Source: Lachnospiraceae bacterium UBA3820
Lineage (GTDB): Bacteria > Bacillota > Clostridia > Lachnospirales > Lachnospiraceae
Direction: 5' to 3'
DNA length: 44,200 nt
Assembly (NCBI GenBank): GCA_002369325.1
Contig: DFDU01000055.1
Span: 1 to 44,200, forward strand
The position numbers and the translations under genes were made by a program. Below are positions 15,620 through 23,134 of this stretch, piece by piece (the first letter of the stretch is position 1; every line of letters begins with the position of its first letter). The notes under the pieces are model-generated. The model was not told where the DNA came from. It ran no database searches and saw nothing but the letters and a program-made list of their open reading frames with translations.

Positions 15620-15946
15620 ATGGGAAAAAGTAAAGTTGTATTATTACCAAAGACACAGCGGATTTTGGAACAGATGGGAGAACAGATAAGACTTGCAAGA
15701 TTAAGAAGAGACATTTCCGTTGAGCTTGCTGCCGAACGCGCCGGTATAAGCCGAACAACTTTGTGGCAGATTGAAAAAGGTTCTCCTTCTGTAGCGATAG
15801 GTGCATACGCAGCCGCACTTCATGCTTTAAATAATATGGATAGCGACCTTTTGCTTGTGGCAAAGGATGATGAGCTTGGAAGAAAGTTGCAGGATATGGG
15901 ACTCGAAAAAAAGAAACGAGTGAGTAAGAAAGAAGAGTGGTATTAA
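15620..15946 (+). CDS. hipB: HipB-type Xre antitoxin/repressor
   Basis: This 108-residue helix-turn-helix protein (GEQIRLARLRRDISVELAAE, then RAGISRTTLWQIEKGSPSV) is the expected size and type for the antitoxin of a hipBA module, which binds HipA and represses the operon. The ATG at 15620 is chosen over 15605 because GAGG at 15607-15610 then has normal spacing. The stop codon overlaps the first base of the hipA start (TAATG), so translation is coupled. The C-terminal 20 residues are highly basic. Confidence 0.88.
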   Translation: MGKSKVVLLPKTQRILEQMGEQIRLARLRRDISVELAAERAGISRTTLWQIEKGSPSVAIGAYAAALHALNNMDSDLLLVAKDDELGRKLQDMGLEKKKRVSKKEEWY

Positions 15947-17184
15947 TGGCAGATAATTCTAAAACAATATTTGTATATGAAAACTGGAGTAGTGAAATCC
16001 CTATCCTGATAGGAAGATTATATTTAGACATCGCTAAAGGAAAGGAAGCATATTCATTCGAATTTGATGAATCTTGGCTTTTAAAAAATAAAATGAAATA
16101 TATACTTGATGCCGACTTAAATCTTTATAGTGGAAGACAATATACGAATATGAATAAAAAAATGTTCGGAATATTTTCGGATTCGTGCCCCGATAGATGG
16201 GGACGAAGATTGATGCAGAGACGAGAAAATATATTAGCGAGGCAGGAACAAAGAAAACCAAGAAGCTTAAGTGAAAGTGATTTTTTGCTTGGCGTATATG
16301 ATGAGTCACGTATGGGAGCGTTGCGATTTTCTTTAAGTGAGGATGGGGATTTTCTGTCAAATGATAAAAGTTTCGCAACACCGCCGTGGGTATCGTTAAG
16401 AAAACTTGAAGCAGCATCCTTGGCCTATGAAAAGGATGAATCGGGATTGGATGACAGATGGATAAGTCAGCTTATTGCACCCGGTTCTTCGCTTGGAGGA
16501 GCAAGACCAAAGGCATCTGTTGAGGCAACGGACGGATCGCTATGGATTGCTAAATTTCCTTCGAAAAATGATGAGTATGATATTGGTGCATGGGAGATGG
16601 TCGCACATGAACTTGCATTAAAATGTGGGCTTAATGTGCCTGAAGCAAAAATAGAAAAATTTAGCAAGAACGGTTCTACTTTTTTGTCAAAAAGATTTGA
16701 TAGAAATTTAAAGAATAGAATTCATTTTTCATCGGCTATGACTATGCTGGGTAAGGTCGATGGAGATGACGGAAGCTATCTTGAAATCGCTTCTTTCATA
16801 AAGAGCTACGGCGCATCGCCAAAAGAAGATTTAAAAGAATTGTGGAAGAGGATAGTTTTTAATATGGCAATTTCAAATACTGATGACCATATGAGAAATC
16901 ATGGCTTCATATTGACAAAGAAAGGCTGGAGACTTGCACCATTATATGATGTGAATCCGGTTCCTTACGGTAACACGCTTGCATTATATGTTGATGAAAC
17001 GGATAATACAATTGATTTGCAATTGGCATTGAGCATAGCCAATCAGTTTGGATTAAATAAGGATGAGGCTAAGGAAACATCCGAAAGAATAATAAAAGTT
17101 GTTTCGGAATATAAAAATATAGCGAAACAATTTGGAATATCAAGGGGAAGTATTGAATATATGGAACCGGCGTTTATGAAATAG
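15946..17184 (+). CDS. hipA: HipA-type serine kinase toxin
   Basis: HipA toxins phosphorylate a translation-related target (GltX in E. coli) and cause dormancy. The 412-residue protein has the N-terminal couple domain (about 1-110) and the kinase-like domain: GSSLGGARPKASV (glycine-rich loop), IAKFPSK, GAWEMVAHELALKCGL, the strand FLSKRFDR, the catalytic NMAISNTDDHMRNHGF, and LAPLYDVNP with the metal-binding Asp. All key residues seem present, so the toxin should be active. An in-frame GTG at 15937 is an alternative start. The target cannot be told from the sequence. Confidence 0.9.
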   Translation: MADNSKTIFVYENWSSEIPILIGRLYLDIAKGKEAYSFEFDESWLLKNKMKYILDADLNLYSGRQYTNMNKKMFGIFSDSCPDRWGRRLMQRRENILARQEQRKPRSLSESDFLLGVYDESRMGALRFSLSEDGDFLSNDKSFATPPWVSLRKLEAASLAYEKDESGLDDRWISQLIAPGSSLGGARPKASVEATDGSLWIAKFPSKNDEYDIGAWEMVAHELALKCGLNVPEAKIEKFSKNGSTFLSKRFDRNLKNRIHFSSAMTMLGKVDGDDGSYLEIASFIKSYGASPKEDLKELWKRIVFNMAISNTDDHMRNHGFILTKKGWRLAPLYDVNPVPYGNTLALYVDETDNTIDLQLALSIANQFGLNKDEAKETSERIIKVVSEYKNIAKQFGISRGSIEYMEPAFMK

Positions 17185-17200
17185 TTAATTTATATAAAAG

Positions 17201-17225
17201 AGGAACCGCTAACTAAGCGGTTCCT
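17201..17225. terminator. Hairpin between convergent hipA and Xre genes
   Basis: AGGAACCGCT at 17201-17210 pairs with AGCGGTTCCT at 17216-17225 around AACTA. The stem overlaps the last codons of the minus-strand Xre gene and follows the hipA stop by 16 bp. Confidence 0.7.
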
Positions 17226-17646
17226 CCTTATATTTGTCCAATAATAAATTTGTATCGATTACATTTGCATGTTGATTGATAGCTACGGAGATTATTATAT
17301 CGCGACGGTTTTTCGGATAAAGTGGGGCGGCCTGACTTAATTCCAAAGCTCTCGTGGTTTCGCGCATGGATAATCCGGCACCGATGCATAATCGTAAAAT
17401 CTTGTCGCGACTTGGATTTTTGCTACCTTTAAATATTTGATAATAATATGATTTTTCTATTCCGCTTAATTCTATAAGTGATGAATCCGTTAGTTCTTTG
17501 ACCTGCGGAAGTGACCGGAAATATTCGATAAATGTTTTATGGCTGTCGGTTATTTTGGGATTTTCCATAAAACTTTCCATGGCTTTTGTATCGTCGATTT
17601 TGGAAAGAATATCGGTTAATTTTTTTGTGGTTGATTCGTCTATCAT
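17209..17646 (-). CDS. Xre-like regulator paired with a Ser/Thr kinase gene
   Basis: The 145-residue protein has a helix-turn-helix in the middle (LTDSSLIELSGIEKSYYYQI, then FKGSKNPSRDKILRLCIGAG) and a C-terminal region, LSMRETTRALELSQAAPLYP followed by KNRRDIIISVAI and a DTNLLLDKY end. The N-terminal 50 residues look helical. The start at 17646 is supported by GGGGAGG; the frame continues to 17718 without a ribosome site. It is divergent from the kinase gene with a 115-bp gap containing an inverted repeat. I recall similar small regulators next to kinase genes in Lachnospiraceae, but this is memory, not a search result. Confidence 0.75.
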   Translation of the reverse strand: MIDESTTKKLTDILSKIDDTKAMESFMENPKITDSHKTFIEYFRSLPQVKELTDSSLIELSGIEKSYYYQIFKGSKNPSRDKILRLCIGAGLSMRETTRALELSQAAPLYPKNRRDIIISVAINQHANVIDTNLLLDKYKEEPLS

Positions 17647-17667
17647 TTTAAAACCTCCCCTTGCAAG

Positions 17668-17742
17668 CGAAAAATCTTTGTGATAATTTATATCTGTGTT
17701 TGATGATATACGATACATGAAAACTATTCAAGGGATTTTTCG
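17668..17742. promoter_or_regulatory. Inverted repeat in the divergent Xre/kinase promoter region
   Basis: CGAAAAATC at 17668-17676 and its reverse complement GATTTTTCG at 17734-17742 flank the intergenic region of the two divergent genes. The 57-bp spacing is too long for one dimer site but would suit two half-sites or looping by the adjacent regulator. This is inference from symmetry only. Confidence 0.35.
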
Positions 17743-17761
17743 AAAGAGCTTGTGAAATATT

Positions 17762-19714
17762 ATGAAGAAAAAAGAAAACAATTCAAATAATGAAATGAAT
17801 ATTGAAAATATGTCAGGTGAAACAGAAGAAAAAACTTCTTACGATATGGAAAATCTCGAGGCGATTTGCGAAGGCGCTTTATATCAGGAAGTAAGGAAGC
17901 TCAAGGACGGAAAGAGTATAGTTATGGATGCCGGAACCGAAAAGCTTTACTATAGGAAAGAACTTGAGGTTTACAGTATCCCGGTATTTGAATATATAAA
18001 AAATAATAAATCCACCCGTATTCCGGAGTTAAAGGTATATTGGGAGGAGCAGGGAAAGCTTATATGTATCGAAGAATTCATACAAGGAAAGACTCTTGAA
18101 GAATTTCTTGAGGGCAGACCTTCGTTTGAAGAAAGAAAAAGGATACTTCTTGAAGTATGCGACGGCATTATATTTTTACATTCGGCAAATCCGCCTATAA
18201 TCCACAGAGATATAAAAGCTTCAAATATCATGATAACCGATGACGGCTTAGTTAAGATAATTGACTATGATGCAGCCAAGCAGTTTCTTGCCAATAAGGG
18301 TAAGGACACAGTGCTTATGGGTACCCAGGGAATTGCGGCGCCCGAACAGTATGGTTTCGGCCAGTCCGATGAAAGAACCGATATATATGCCATGGGTAAG
18401 CTATTGGAACGAGTGATGCCTGATGTAAGGGATGCAAATAAAATCATAACAAAGGCCACAAGAATTGAACCTGATCTTAGATATCGTTCGATGAGTGAGC
18501 TTAAAAATCATATAGCAAATTTATGGGATCCGGCTATAAGCAAGAGCCTTCGGAAAAAAATAATAATCAAGAAGACCGTAAAATCGAAAATATTTAAAAG
18601 AAGTATAGCTGCATTGATTATTCTGATTTGCTTAGGTTTTGGTGCAAAATGGTTTAAAGACACATGGTATCCGACTCTGTTTTTATATCGACCGGCATAC
18701 AACCGTGGTGTGGAAGCCATGGAAAATGAGGAGTATGACGCCGCAATCAGAGAGTTTAAGAACTCTAACGGTTATAAGGATTCCGAAGAGCTTATCAGCG
18801 AATGTAACGATGCGATTTCATATAATGACTATAAAGAAAAAGCGCTTGATATGATAGATGCATACAGGGCCGATAAAAATGTGTCAAATGCGGAAACTGC
18901 TGTGGACGCATGCAGTGCCTTCGCCGGATATGGAGAAGAGGGTGAGAAACTCTACGAATCATTTTATGATGAATTGGAAGAATATATAGAAGAACTTCTT
19001 GGTAAGCATGATTGGGTAGCGGCACAAAAGATGTATGATATGATGTACCGTTGCGGTTATGAACAGGCGAAAGATAAATCAAAGGATGTTACATATAAGC
19101 AGGCTGAATATAATATCGAAATGGGACATTATATGTATGCTTACGATATATTTTTGACTATATCAGGTTATAGAGATGCTGATGAAAGAGCTTTGGAATG
19201 TGAGTATAAATATGGTCTTTCCTGCATCGATGAGGAAAAATATACTGATGCGGTTGATGCTTTTGAAAATGTGGAAGGCTACAAGGATGCTGATGAAAAA
19301 CGACTGCTTGCGATGTATAAGCATTGTGACAAATATAAAGAAAAGAGAGATATAAAAGCTCATAATTATATTCAGGAATTATTAGACATAAACTATCCCG
19401 GTGCGGAGGCCTTGAGTGAAATAATATATACATGGCATGCAGATATATTATTTACCGGAGCATCTGGCGAAAGTATAAGTTACTCTGTTGCTTTTTACGG
19501 CGGTCCTTACGGAGAATATGATAGTTTTACTTTGAAGCTTGCAGACGCAGATGGAAATGTGTATGATGAAAGAACTATAGAGGCTATGGGAAATGGTCAT
19601 AGATGGAGTGGAAATTTTACTTGCAAACACGGTAACAGGGATATAAAAGATCTTCATCTTTGTATATATGCATATGACAGCCAAGGCAACGAGATAGGTC
19701 GAAAAGAAAAATAA
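17762..19714 (+). CDS. Transmembrane Ser/Thr protein kinase with extracellular helical repeats
   Basis: The cytoplasmic part (about 30-260) is a Hanks-type kinase with catalytic loop IIHRDIKASNIM, metal loop DYD instead of DFG, and GTQGIAAPEQYGFGQSDERT in the activation and substrate region. A clear glycine-rich ATP loop is not visible. A basic stretch and one membrane segment (about 281-297) follow. The outside part (about 315-525) has TPR-like repeats ending in GYKDSEE, GYRDADE and GYKDADE, and the last 90 residues look like a beta domain. No PASTA repeats are present, so it is not PrkC. The divergent Xre gene may be a partner or regulator. Confidence 0.88.
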   Translation: MKKKENNSNNEMNIENMSGETEEKTSYDMENLEAICEGALYQEVRKLKDGKSIVMDAGTEKLYYRKELEVYSIPVFEYIKNNKSTRIPELKVYWEEQGKLICIEEFIQGKTLEEFLEGRPSFEERKRILLEVCDGIIFLHSANPPIIHRDIKASNIMITDDGLVKIIDYDAAKQFLANKGKDTVLMGTQGIAAPEQYGFGQSDERTDIYAMGKLLERVMPDVRDANKIITKATRIEPDLRYRSMSELKNHIANLWDPAISKSLRKKIIIKKTVKSKIFKRSIAALIILICLGFGAKWFKDTWYPTLFLYRPAYNRGVEAMENEEYDAAIREFKNSNGYKDSEELISECNDAISYNDYKEKALDMIDAYRADKNVSNAETAVDACSAFAGYGEEGEKLYESFYDELEEYIEELLGKHDWVAAQKMYDMMYRCGYEQAKDKSKDVTYKQAEYNIEMGHYMYAYDIFLTISGYRDADERALECEYKYGLSCIDEEKYTDAVDAFENVEGYKDADEKRLLAMYKHCDKYKEKRDIKAHNYIQELLDINYPGAEALSEIIYTWHADILFTGASGESISYSVAFYGGPYGEYDSFTLKLADADGNVYDERTIEAMGNGHRWSGNFTCKHGNRDIKDLHLCIYAYDSQGNEIGRKEK

Positions 19715-19735
19715 GAATATATTGAAAAAATAATA

Positions 19736-19809
19736 GTGGGCTGTGAGCCCACCAAATAAATCTCGGTATAAGATATAATGCTCATAGGAATTAGCCTATG
19801 GGCATTTAT
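19736..19809. terminator. Two hairpins between convergent kinase and Xre genes
   Basis: A short hairpin, GTGGGCT (19736-19742) with AGCCCAC (19746-19752), is followed by a longer one, ATGCTCATAGG (19778-19788) with CCTATGGGCAT (19795-19805), with TTATTATAT after it. They probably end one or both convergent transcripts. The minus-strand reading of the first, GGTGGGCTCACAG, also occurs within the element at 161-301. Confidence 0.5.
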
Positions 19810-19832
19810 TATATAGAAACGGAATTCTAAAA

Positions 19833-20039
19833 TTACTTTTTTGATGAAATACCTAACAGGTAATCAGCAGAAACATGGTAAAGCTCGCATAGCTTCAAAA
19901 GATGATGAATAGGCATTTCATTGGCACCACGCTCGTATCTGGCATACATAGTCTGAGATGTGCCGAGTATATGTGCAACATACTTTTGTGTATAATCTGA
20001 ATCTTCTCTTAAATCTCGCATTCTTCTTATATAATCCAT
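19833..20039 (-). CDS. Small Xre-family repressor
   Basis: The 68-residue protein is a bare helix-turn-helix domain: MRDLREDSDYTQKYVAHILG, then TSQTMYARYERGANEMP and LCELYHVSADYLLGI. This is the usual SinR/Cro-like form. AAAGGAG lies upstream of the start at 20039. It is divergent from the secreted protein gene at 20290, and the 250-bp gap holds three similar imperfect palindromes (20100-20175), so it is the best candidate to control that gene and itself. No effector-binding part is present. Confidence 0.85.
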   Translation of the reverse strand: MDYIRRMRDLREDSDYTQKYVAHILGTSQTMYARYERGANEMPIHHLLKLCELYHVSADYLLGISSKK

Positions 20040-20099
20040 AGGCAGAGTGCTCCTTTCAGGCTTTAAAATAGTCTGGCAAATACCTAAGAATATTATATG

Positions 20100-20175
20100 T
20101 AGTAAAGTTGTGTACTAATTGATTTTAGTAAAGATATGTGTTAAAATTTTATATACTTAGTAAAGATGTTTACTT
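20100..20175. promoter_or_regulatory. Three operator-like repeats upstream of the secreted protein gene
   Basis: Three 18-bp sites begin with TAGTAAAG: 20100-20117 (ending TACTA), 20126-20143 (ending TGTTA) and 20158-20175 (ending TACTT). The first has symmetrical TAGTA...TACTA ends and the third contains the palindrome AGTAAAGATGTTTACT. They lie 60-140 bp upstream of the small Xre gene start and 115-190 bp upstream of the secreted protein start. Repressor binding is inferred. The sequence 20176-20280 adds a small hairpin (CCGGA/TCCGG at 20203-20220) and the ribosome site. Confidence 0.55.
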
Positions 20176-20289
20176 GATATAAAGGGGGGAGATTTATATT
20201 TGCCGGATAGTATCTTCCGGGGTAGCTTAGTTGGGATGTAACAAGGGTGTTTTTACTAATGAAACTAATAAAGTAGGAGGATGAAATGT

Positions 20290-21948
20290 ATGAGATTTAA
20301 AAAAATAATAACAACAATTATATGCTTTGCATTGTTTATGACAACAATTGGTTTTCAAAATGTTACTTTTGCTGAGGAGTTAACTGATGTTTCGGAAGAG
20401 ACAACAGATGAAGATGAAATTACAGCAGATACATCTGTTATTGATGAAGAAGTAGATGATGGTATTACAATTGAAGAAGTTAATGACACTGATATTGAAT
20501 TGCTTAAAGATTATGAGGAAACAGATGTTGAAAATACAGATGAATTCGATGATGTTTTTGATGAAGAAGCTGATTTGAACAATGTATCATATGTGGATGA
20601 AGCGGTTGCTTTAAATTTTGATACGAAAAATTATCATACGTTTAGTGATGGAGTATTAGAAAGAAAAGTTTATACGTTTACAGTAACGAATGATGCGTTA
20701 TTACATTTATATGTTGAGGCAAGTGCTAATTCTTATGATAATGTAGATTATGTGGATGCAAAGTTATTTAACGAAAAAGGTAGTGAAATAGCTACGAGTG
20801 AATTTTGGATGTATAAATCAGTACCATATGATGAATGGGATATGTATAGATGTTTAGATAAAGGAACCTATTATTTGGTTTTTTGGAATGATTCTGATCC
20901 TGAAACAGATAAACGTCATAGAGATATTGGAATTGATAGTATAACGATTGAGGCTACGTTAACGTATTTAAACAGTTCAGAAAAAGAAAAGAATGATAAT
21001 ATCGAAAATGCACAAGATATTAAAGCCGGAAAGTATTACGGAACGTTTAATCATCACGATAAATATGATACATATAAAGTTGTAGCAAAGTATAAAGGAG
21101 ATATACAAATTGATTTTAATGCATATTGGATACTCGATTCATATGTTGAACTCACAAATTATGTTTCAATATATAATTCTAAGGGTGAACTTATAAGTGA
21201 AAAAAAAGCAAGACGTAGTTCATCCGGTGGAGGTTATTTTTGTGATTCGGCAAGCTTGGTTACCAGTGCGGATCCCGGAATATATTATATCCAAATTGAG
21301 GGGGATTGGGATTGCTTTTATGATTTCACAGTAAGTCTTCCTTCATTGACAAATGGAACCATTAGTACAACAGGAATATACTGTGCAAGCAATTACCCAT
21401 CAATTCAAGCAGGTATAAATATTCAGAAGAGTAATGAGTCAGACACAGTGGAATACAGATGGGTTGGATGCGATAACAGTGATCCTGAACATTGGTTTGA
21501 GATAAGCCCTTGGACAAAAGATAATAACTGGATGGTATGGACTCCTAAAAAATCCGGAGGCTATGTATTTGTATGCTATGCGAGAGTTGTAGGAAATGAA
21601 GAGGCTTCAGAAATATCGTATGCCTTTGGAACGGAACATCACAAAACTATAAAAGGCATATGTCAGATGCCTTATACAGGTGAGGGCGGCGGATATCTCA
21701 TAGGTATAGAAAGCTTTGATAATCCAAATCATTCATACAAATATGAAATGCTTATCTTAGACTGTAATCTTTATATGCAGGGAAAAGACGCATGGGTTTA
21801 TACAACAGGAAAATGCGGAGCACCGGAAAACTGTCTTTGGACAATTTGGCAGCCACAATACGGTTATTATTGGACATTGTTCAGAATCTATGATCAAAAC
21901 GATAATCTGATAGATGAGGCATGCTACGGATTTGAAAATGTATATTAA
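20290..21948 (+). CDS. Secreted protein with two PPC-like domains and duplicated C-terminal module
   Basis: The 552-residue protein has a signal peptide (about 1-28, with hydrophobic core IITTIICFALFMTTIGF), an acidic linker (about 30-105), and two beta domains resembling bacterial pre-peptidase C-terminal (PPC) domains (about 107-230 and 230-353, the second opening EKEKNDNIENAQDI). A final module (about 354-552) starting GIYCASNYPSIQAGI is almost the same as the C-terminus of the gene at 23135-26095. There is no LPXTG anchor and no protease domain. The start at 20290 gives AGGAGG normal spacing; the in-frame ATG at 20281 abuts the ribosome site. It may be controlled by the divergent Xre gene. 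Confidence 0.85.
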   Translation: MRFKKIITTIICFALFMTTIGFQNVTFAEELTDVSEETTDEDEITADTSVIDEEVDDGITIEEVNDTDIELLKDYEETDVENTDEFDDVFDEEADLNNVSYVDEAVALNFDTKNYHTFSDGVLERKVYTFTVTNDALLHLYVEASANSYDNVDYVDAKLFNEKGSEIATSEFWMYKSVPYDEWDMYRCLDKGTYYLVFWNDSDPETDKRHRDIGIDSITIEATLTYLNSSEKEKNDNIENAQDIKAGKYYGTFNHHDKYDTYKVVAKYKGDIQIDFNAYWILDSYVELTNYVSIYNSKGELISEKKARRSSSGGGYFCDSASLVTSADPGIYYIQIEGDWDCFYDFTVSLPSLTNGTISTTGIYCASNYPSIQAGINIQKSNESDTVEYRWVGCDNSDPEHWFEISPWTKDNNWMVWTPKKSGGYVFVCYARVVGNEEASEISYAFGTEHHKTIKGICQMPYTGEGGGYLIGIESFDNPNHSYKYEMLILDCNLYMQGKDAWVYTTGKCGAPENCLWTIWQPQYGYYWTLFRIYDQNDNLIDEACYGFENVY

Positions 21949-21960
21949 AATATAATAGTG

Positions 21961-22003
21961 AAAAGCAGTGATTTTTAGTAATTCTATAAAATCACTGCTT
22001 TTT
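21961..22003 (+). terminator. Intrinsic terminator after the first secreted protein
   Basis: AAAAGCAGTGATTTT (21961-21975) pairs with AAAATCACTGCTTTT (21988-22002), a perfect 15-bp stem, 12-nt loop, with Ts at the end. Confidence 0.88.
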
Positions 22004-22065
22004 GTGTTTAATAAGTTGTTGGATTGAATTTAAGTTTGAAATTTCTTTTAGGAGGAAAAAATGAA

Positions 22066-22359
22066 ATGTCTATAAAAGAAATGTTTGATGAGTTTGTTAA
22101 GGAAGAAAATGCAATAGAAAAGCAAGATGGTTATGAATTATCAAATGGTATTTTGGTTCGCTACAGAGGGAAAAATGATTCTATTGAATTTGAAAAAATA
22201 AACAAAGAAGGAAATAAAGTTGGTTATTCAGTATTTGACGCAGTAAAGGATGGTGTTGGCGATAGAGGAATTTATCTAAATGTTCAGGATAAAAATGGTG
22301 ATTATTATGTGAGAAATTCTGTTAAAGAATTGGTGGAAATATTTAATAATATTTTTTAA
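22066..22359 (+). CDS. Small hypothetical protein
   Basis: I do not recognise this 97-residue acidic protein (MSIKEMFDEFVKEENAIEKQ at the start, an aromatic/charged middle with GILVRYRGKNDSIEFEKINK, and YYVRNSVKELVEIFNNIF at the end). The pattern suggests a small alpha-beta fold without membrane segments or signal. GGAGG lies 8-10 nt upstream. A second ATG at 22061 in another frame would give only four codons before stopping inside the start of this gene. It sits between the two secreted proteins, 52 bp before the 22412 gene, and has AT-rich codon use like that gene. Confidence 0.65.
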   Translation: MSIKEMFDEFVKEENAIEKQDGYELSNGILVRYRGKNDSIEFEKINKEGNKVGYSVFDAVKDGVGDRGIYLNVQDKNGDYYVRNSVKELVEIFNNIF

Positions 22360-22411
22360 ATGCAACAATATATAATTTTTTAATGAACAACACAAAAGGA
22401 GTGATAATAAA

Positions 22412-23104
22412 ATGAAATATTTTTCATTTTCTGATAAAGAAAAAATAAAAATATTTGATGAAATTGCCGGTCATTTTTATGAGCGTAATTTTGGAAGTCT
22501 TACAAAAACGGATTTTGAATTGATGATGTTTGGATTTTATTATAAAAAAATGAAAGAATGCTTTAAAGATAAAAATGGGGCAATTGATTATATCAAGTGT
22601 TCGGATTATAGAATAAGCAAAGATTTAGGAATTACTCAACAAAAAGTAAGAAATTTAAAAGTTAAATATCAATTGGTTAGTGAACAAGACGAATATGATT
22701 GGAAAGATGAATTTGTAAAGTTAATTGGTAATGCACGTATTGATAATAATAAAATGATTATAAATATACCTGATCCGAATCTTTACCTGGATATTCAAAA
22801 TTTTTTAGAGGAAAATGGTGGCTTTGTTGAAAAACAATTAAATAATAAACTTTTGCAGATCAGAATAGAGTATTTTATTGATTTATTACTTGCTATTGAA
22901 CCTGAAAATAATAAAAAAGAAATAATTGAGCGTATAAAACAATTATTTAAAGAACAAACAGACAACGAGATAAAACTGAATGAAGAAAGTTTTGGAAGAA
23001 AAATGATAGATTCGGCTGTTGATATTTCAACGATTTTGAGTAATATATCATCTTTAATTTCACCGAGCAATTTTATTTTTAATGCTATAAGGAAACTTTT
23101 TTAA
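22412..23104 (+). CDS. Hypothetical protein with predicted HTH and hydrophobic C-terminus
   Basis: The 230-residue protein is not recognised. The part at about 60-90, CSDYRISKDLGITQQKVRNL followed by KVKYQLV, looks like a helix-turn-helix. The N-terminus (FSFSDKEKIKIFDEIAGHFY) and the region 140-190 are helical. The last 30 residues, TILSNISSLISPSNFIFNAI, are hydrophobic and could be an amphipathic or membrane helix. There is no signal peptide. AAAGGAG precedes the start. It lies behind the small gene at 22066 and just before the second secreted protein, with 30 bp between them, so it may share its transcript. Confidence 0.65.
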   Translation: MKYFSFSDKEKIKIFDEIAGHFYERNFGSLTKTDFELMMFGFYYKKMKECFKDKNGAIDYIKCSDYRISKDLGITQQKVRNLKVKYQLVSEQDEYDWKDEFVKLIGNARIDNNKMIINIPDPNLYLDIQNFLEENGGFVEKQLNNKLLQIRIEYFIDLLLAIEPENNKKEIIERIKQLFKEQTDNEIKLNEESFGRKMIDSAVDISTILSNISSLISPSNFIFNAIRKLF

Positions 23105-23134
23105 AAAATGTATAAAAGTAGGAGGGATGGATGT

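Noticed and set aside
20176..20280. Possible riboswitch (c-di-GMP type) before the secreted protein
   Set aside because: Only one short CCGGA/TCCGG hairpin is present and the conserved aptamer bases of known classes could not be found.
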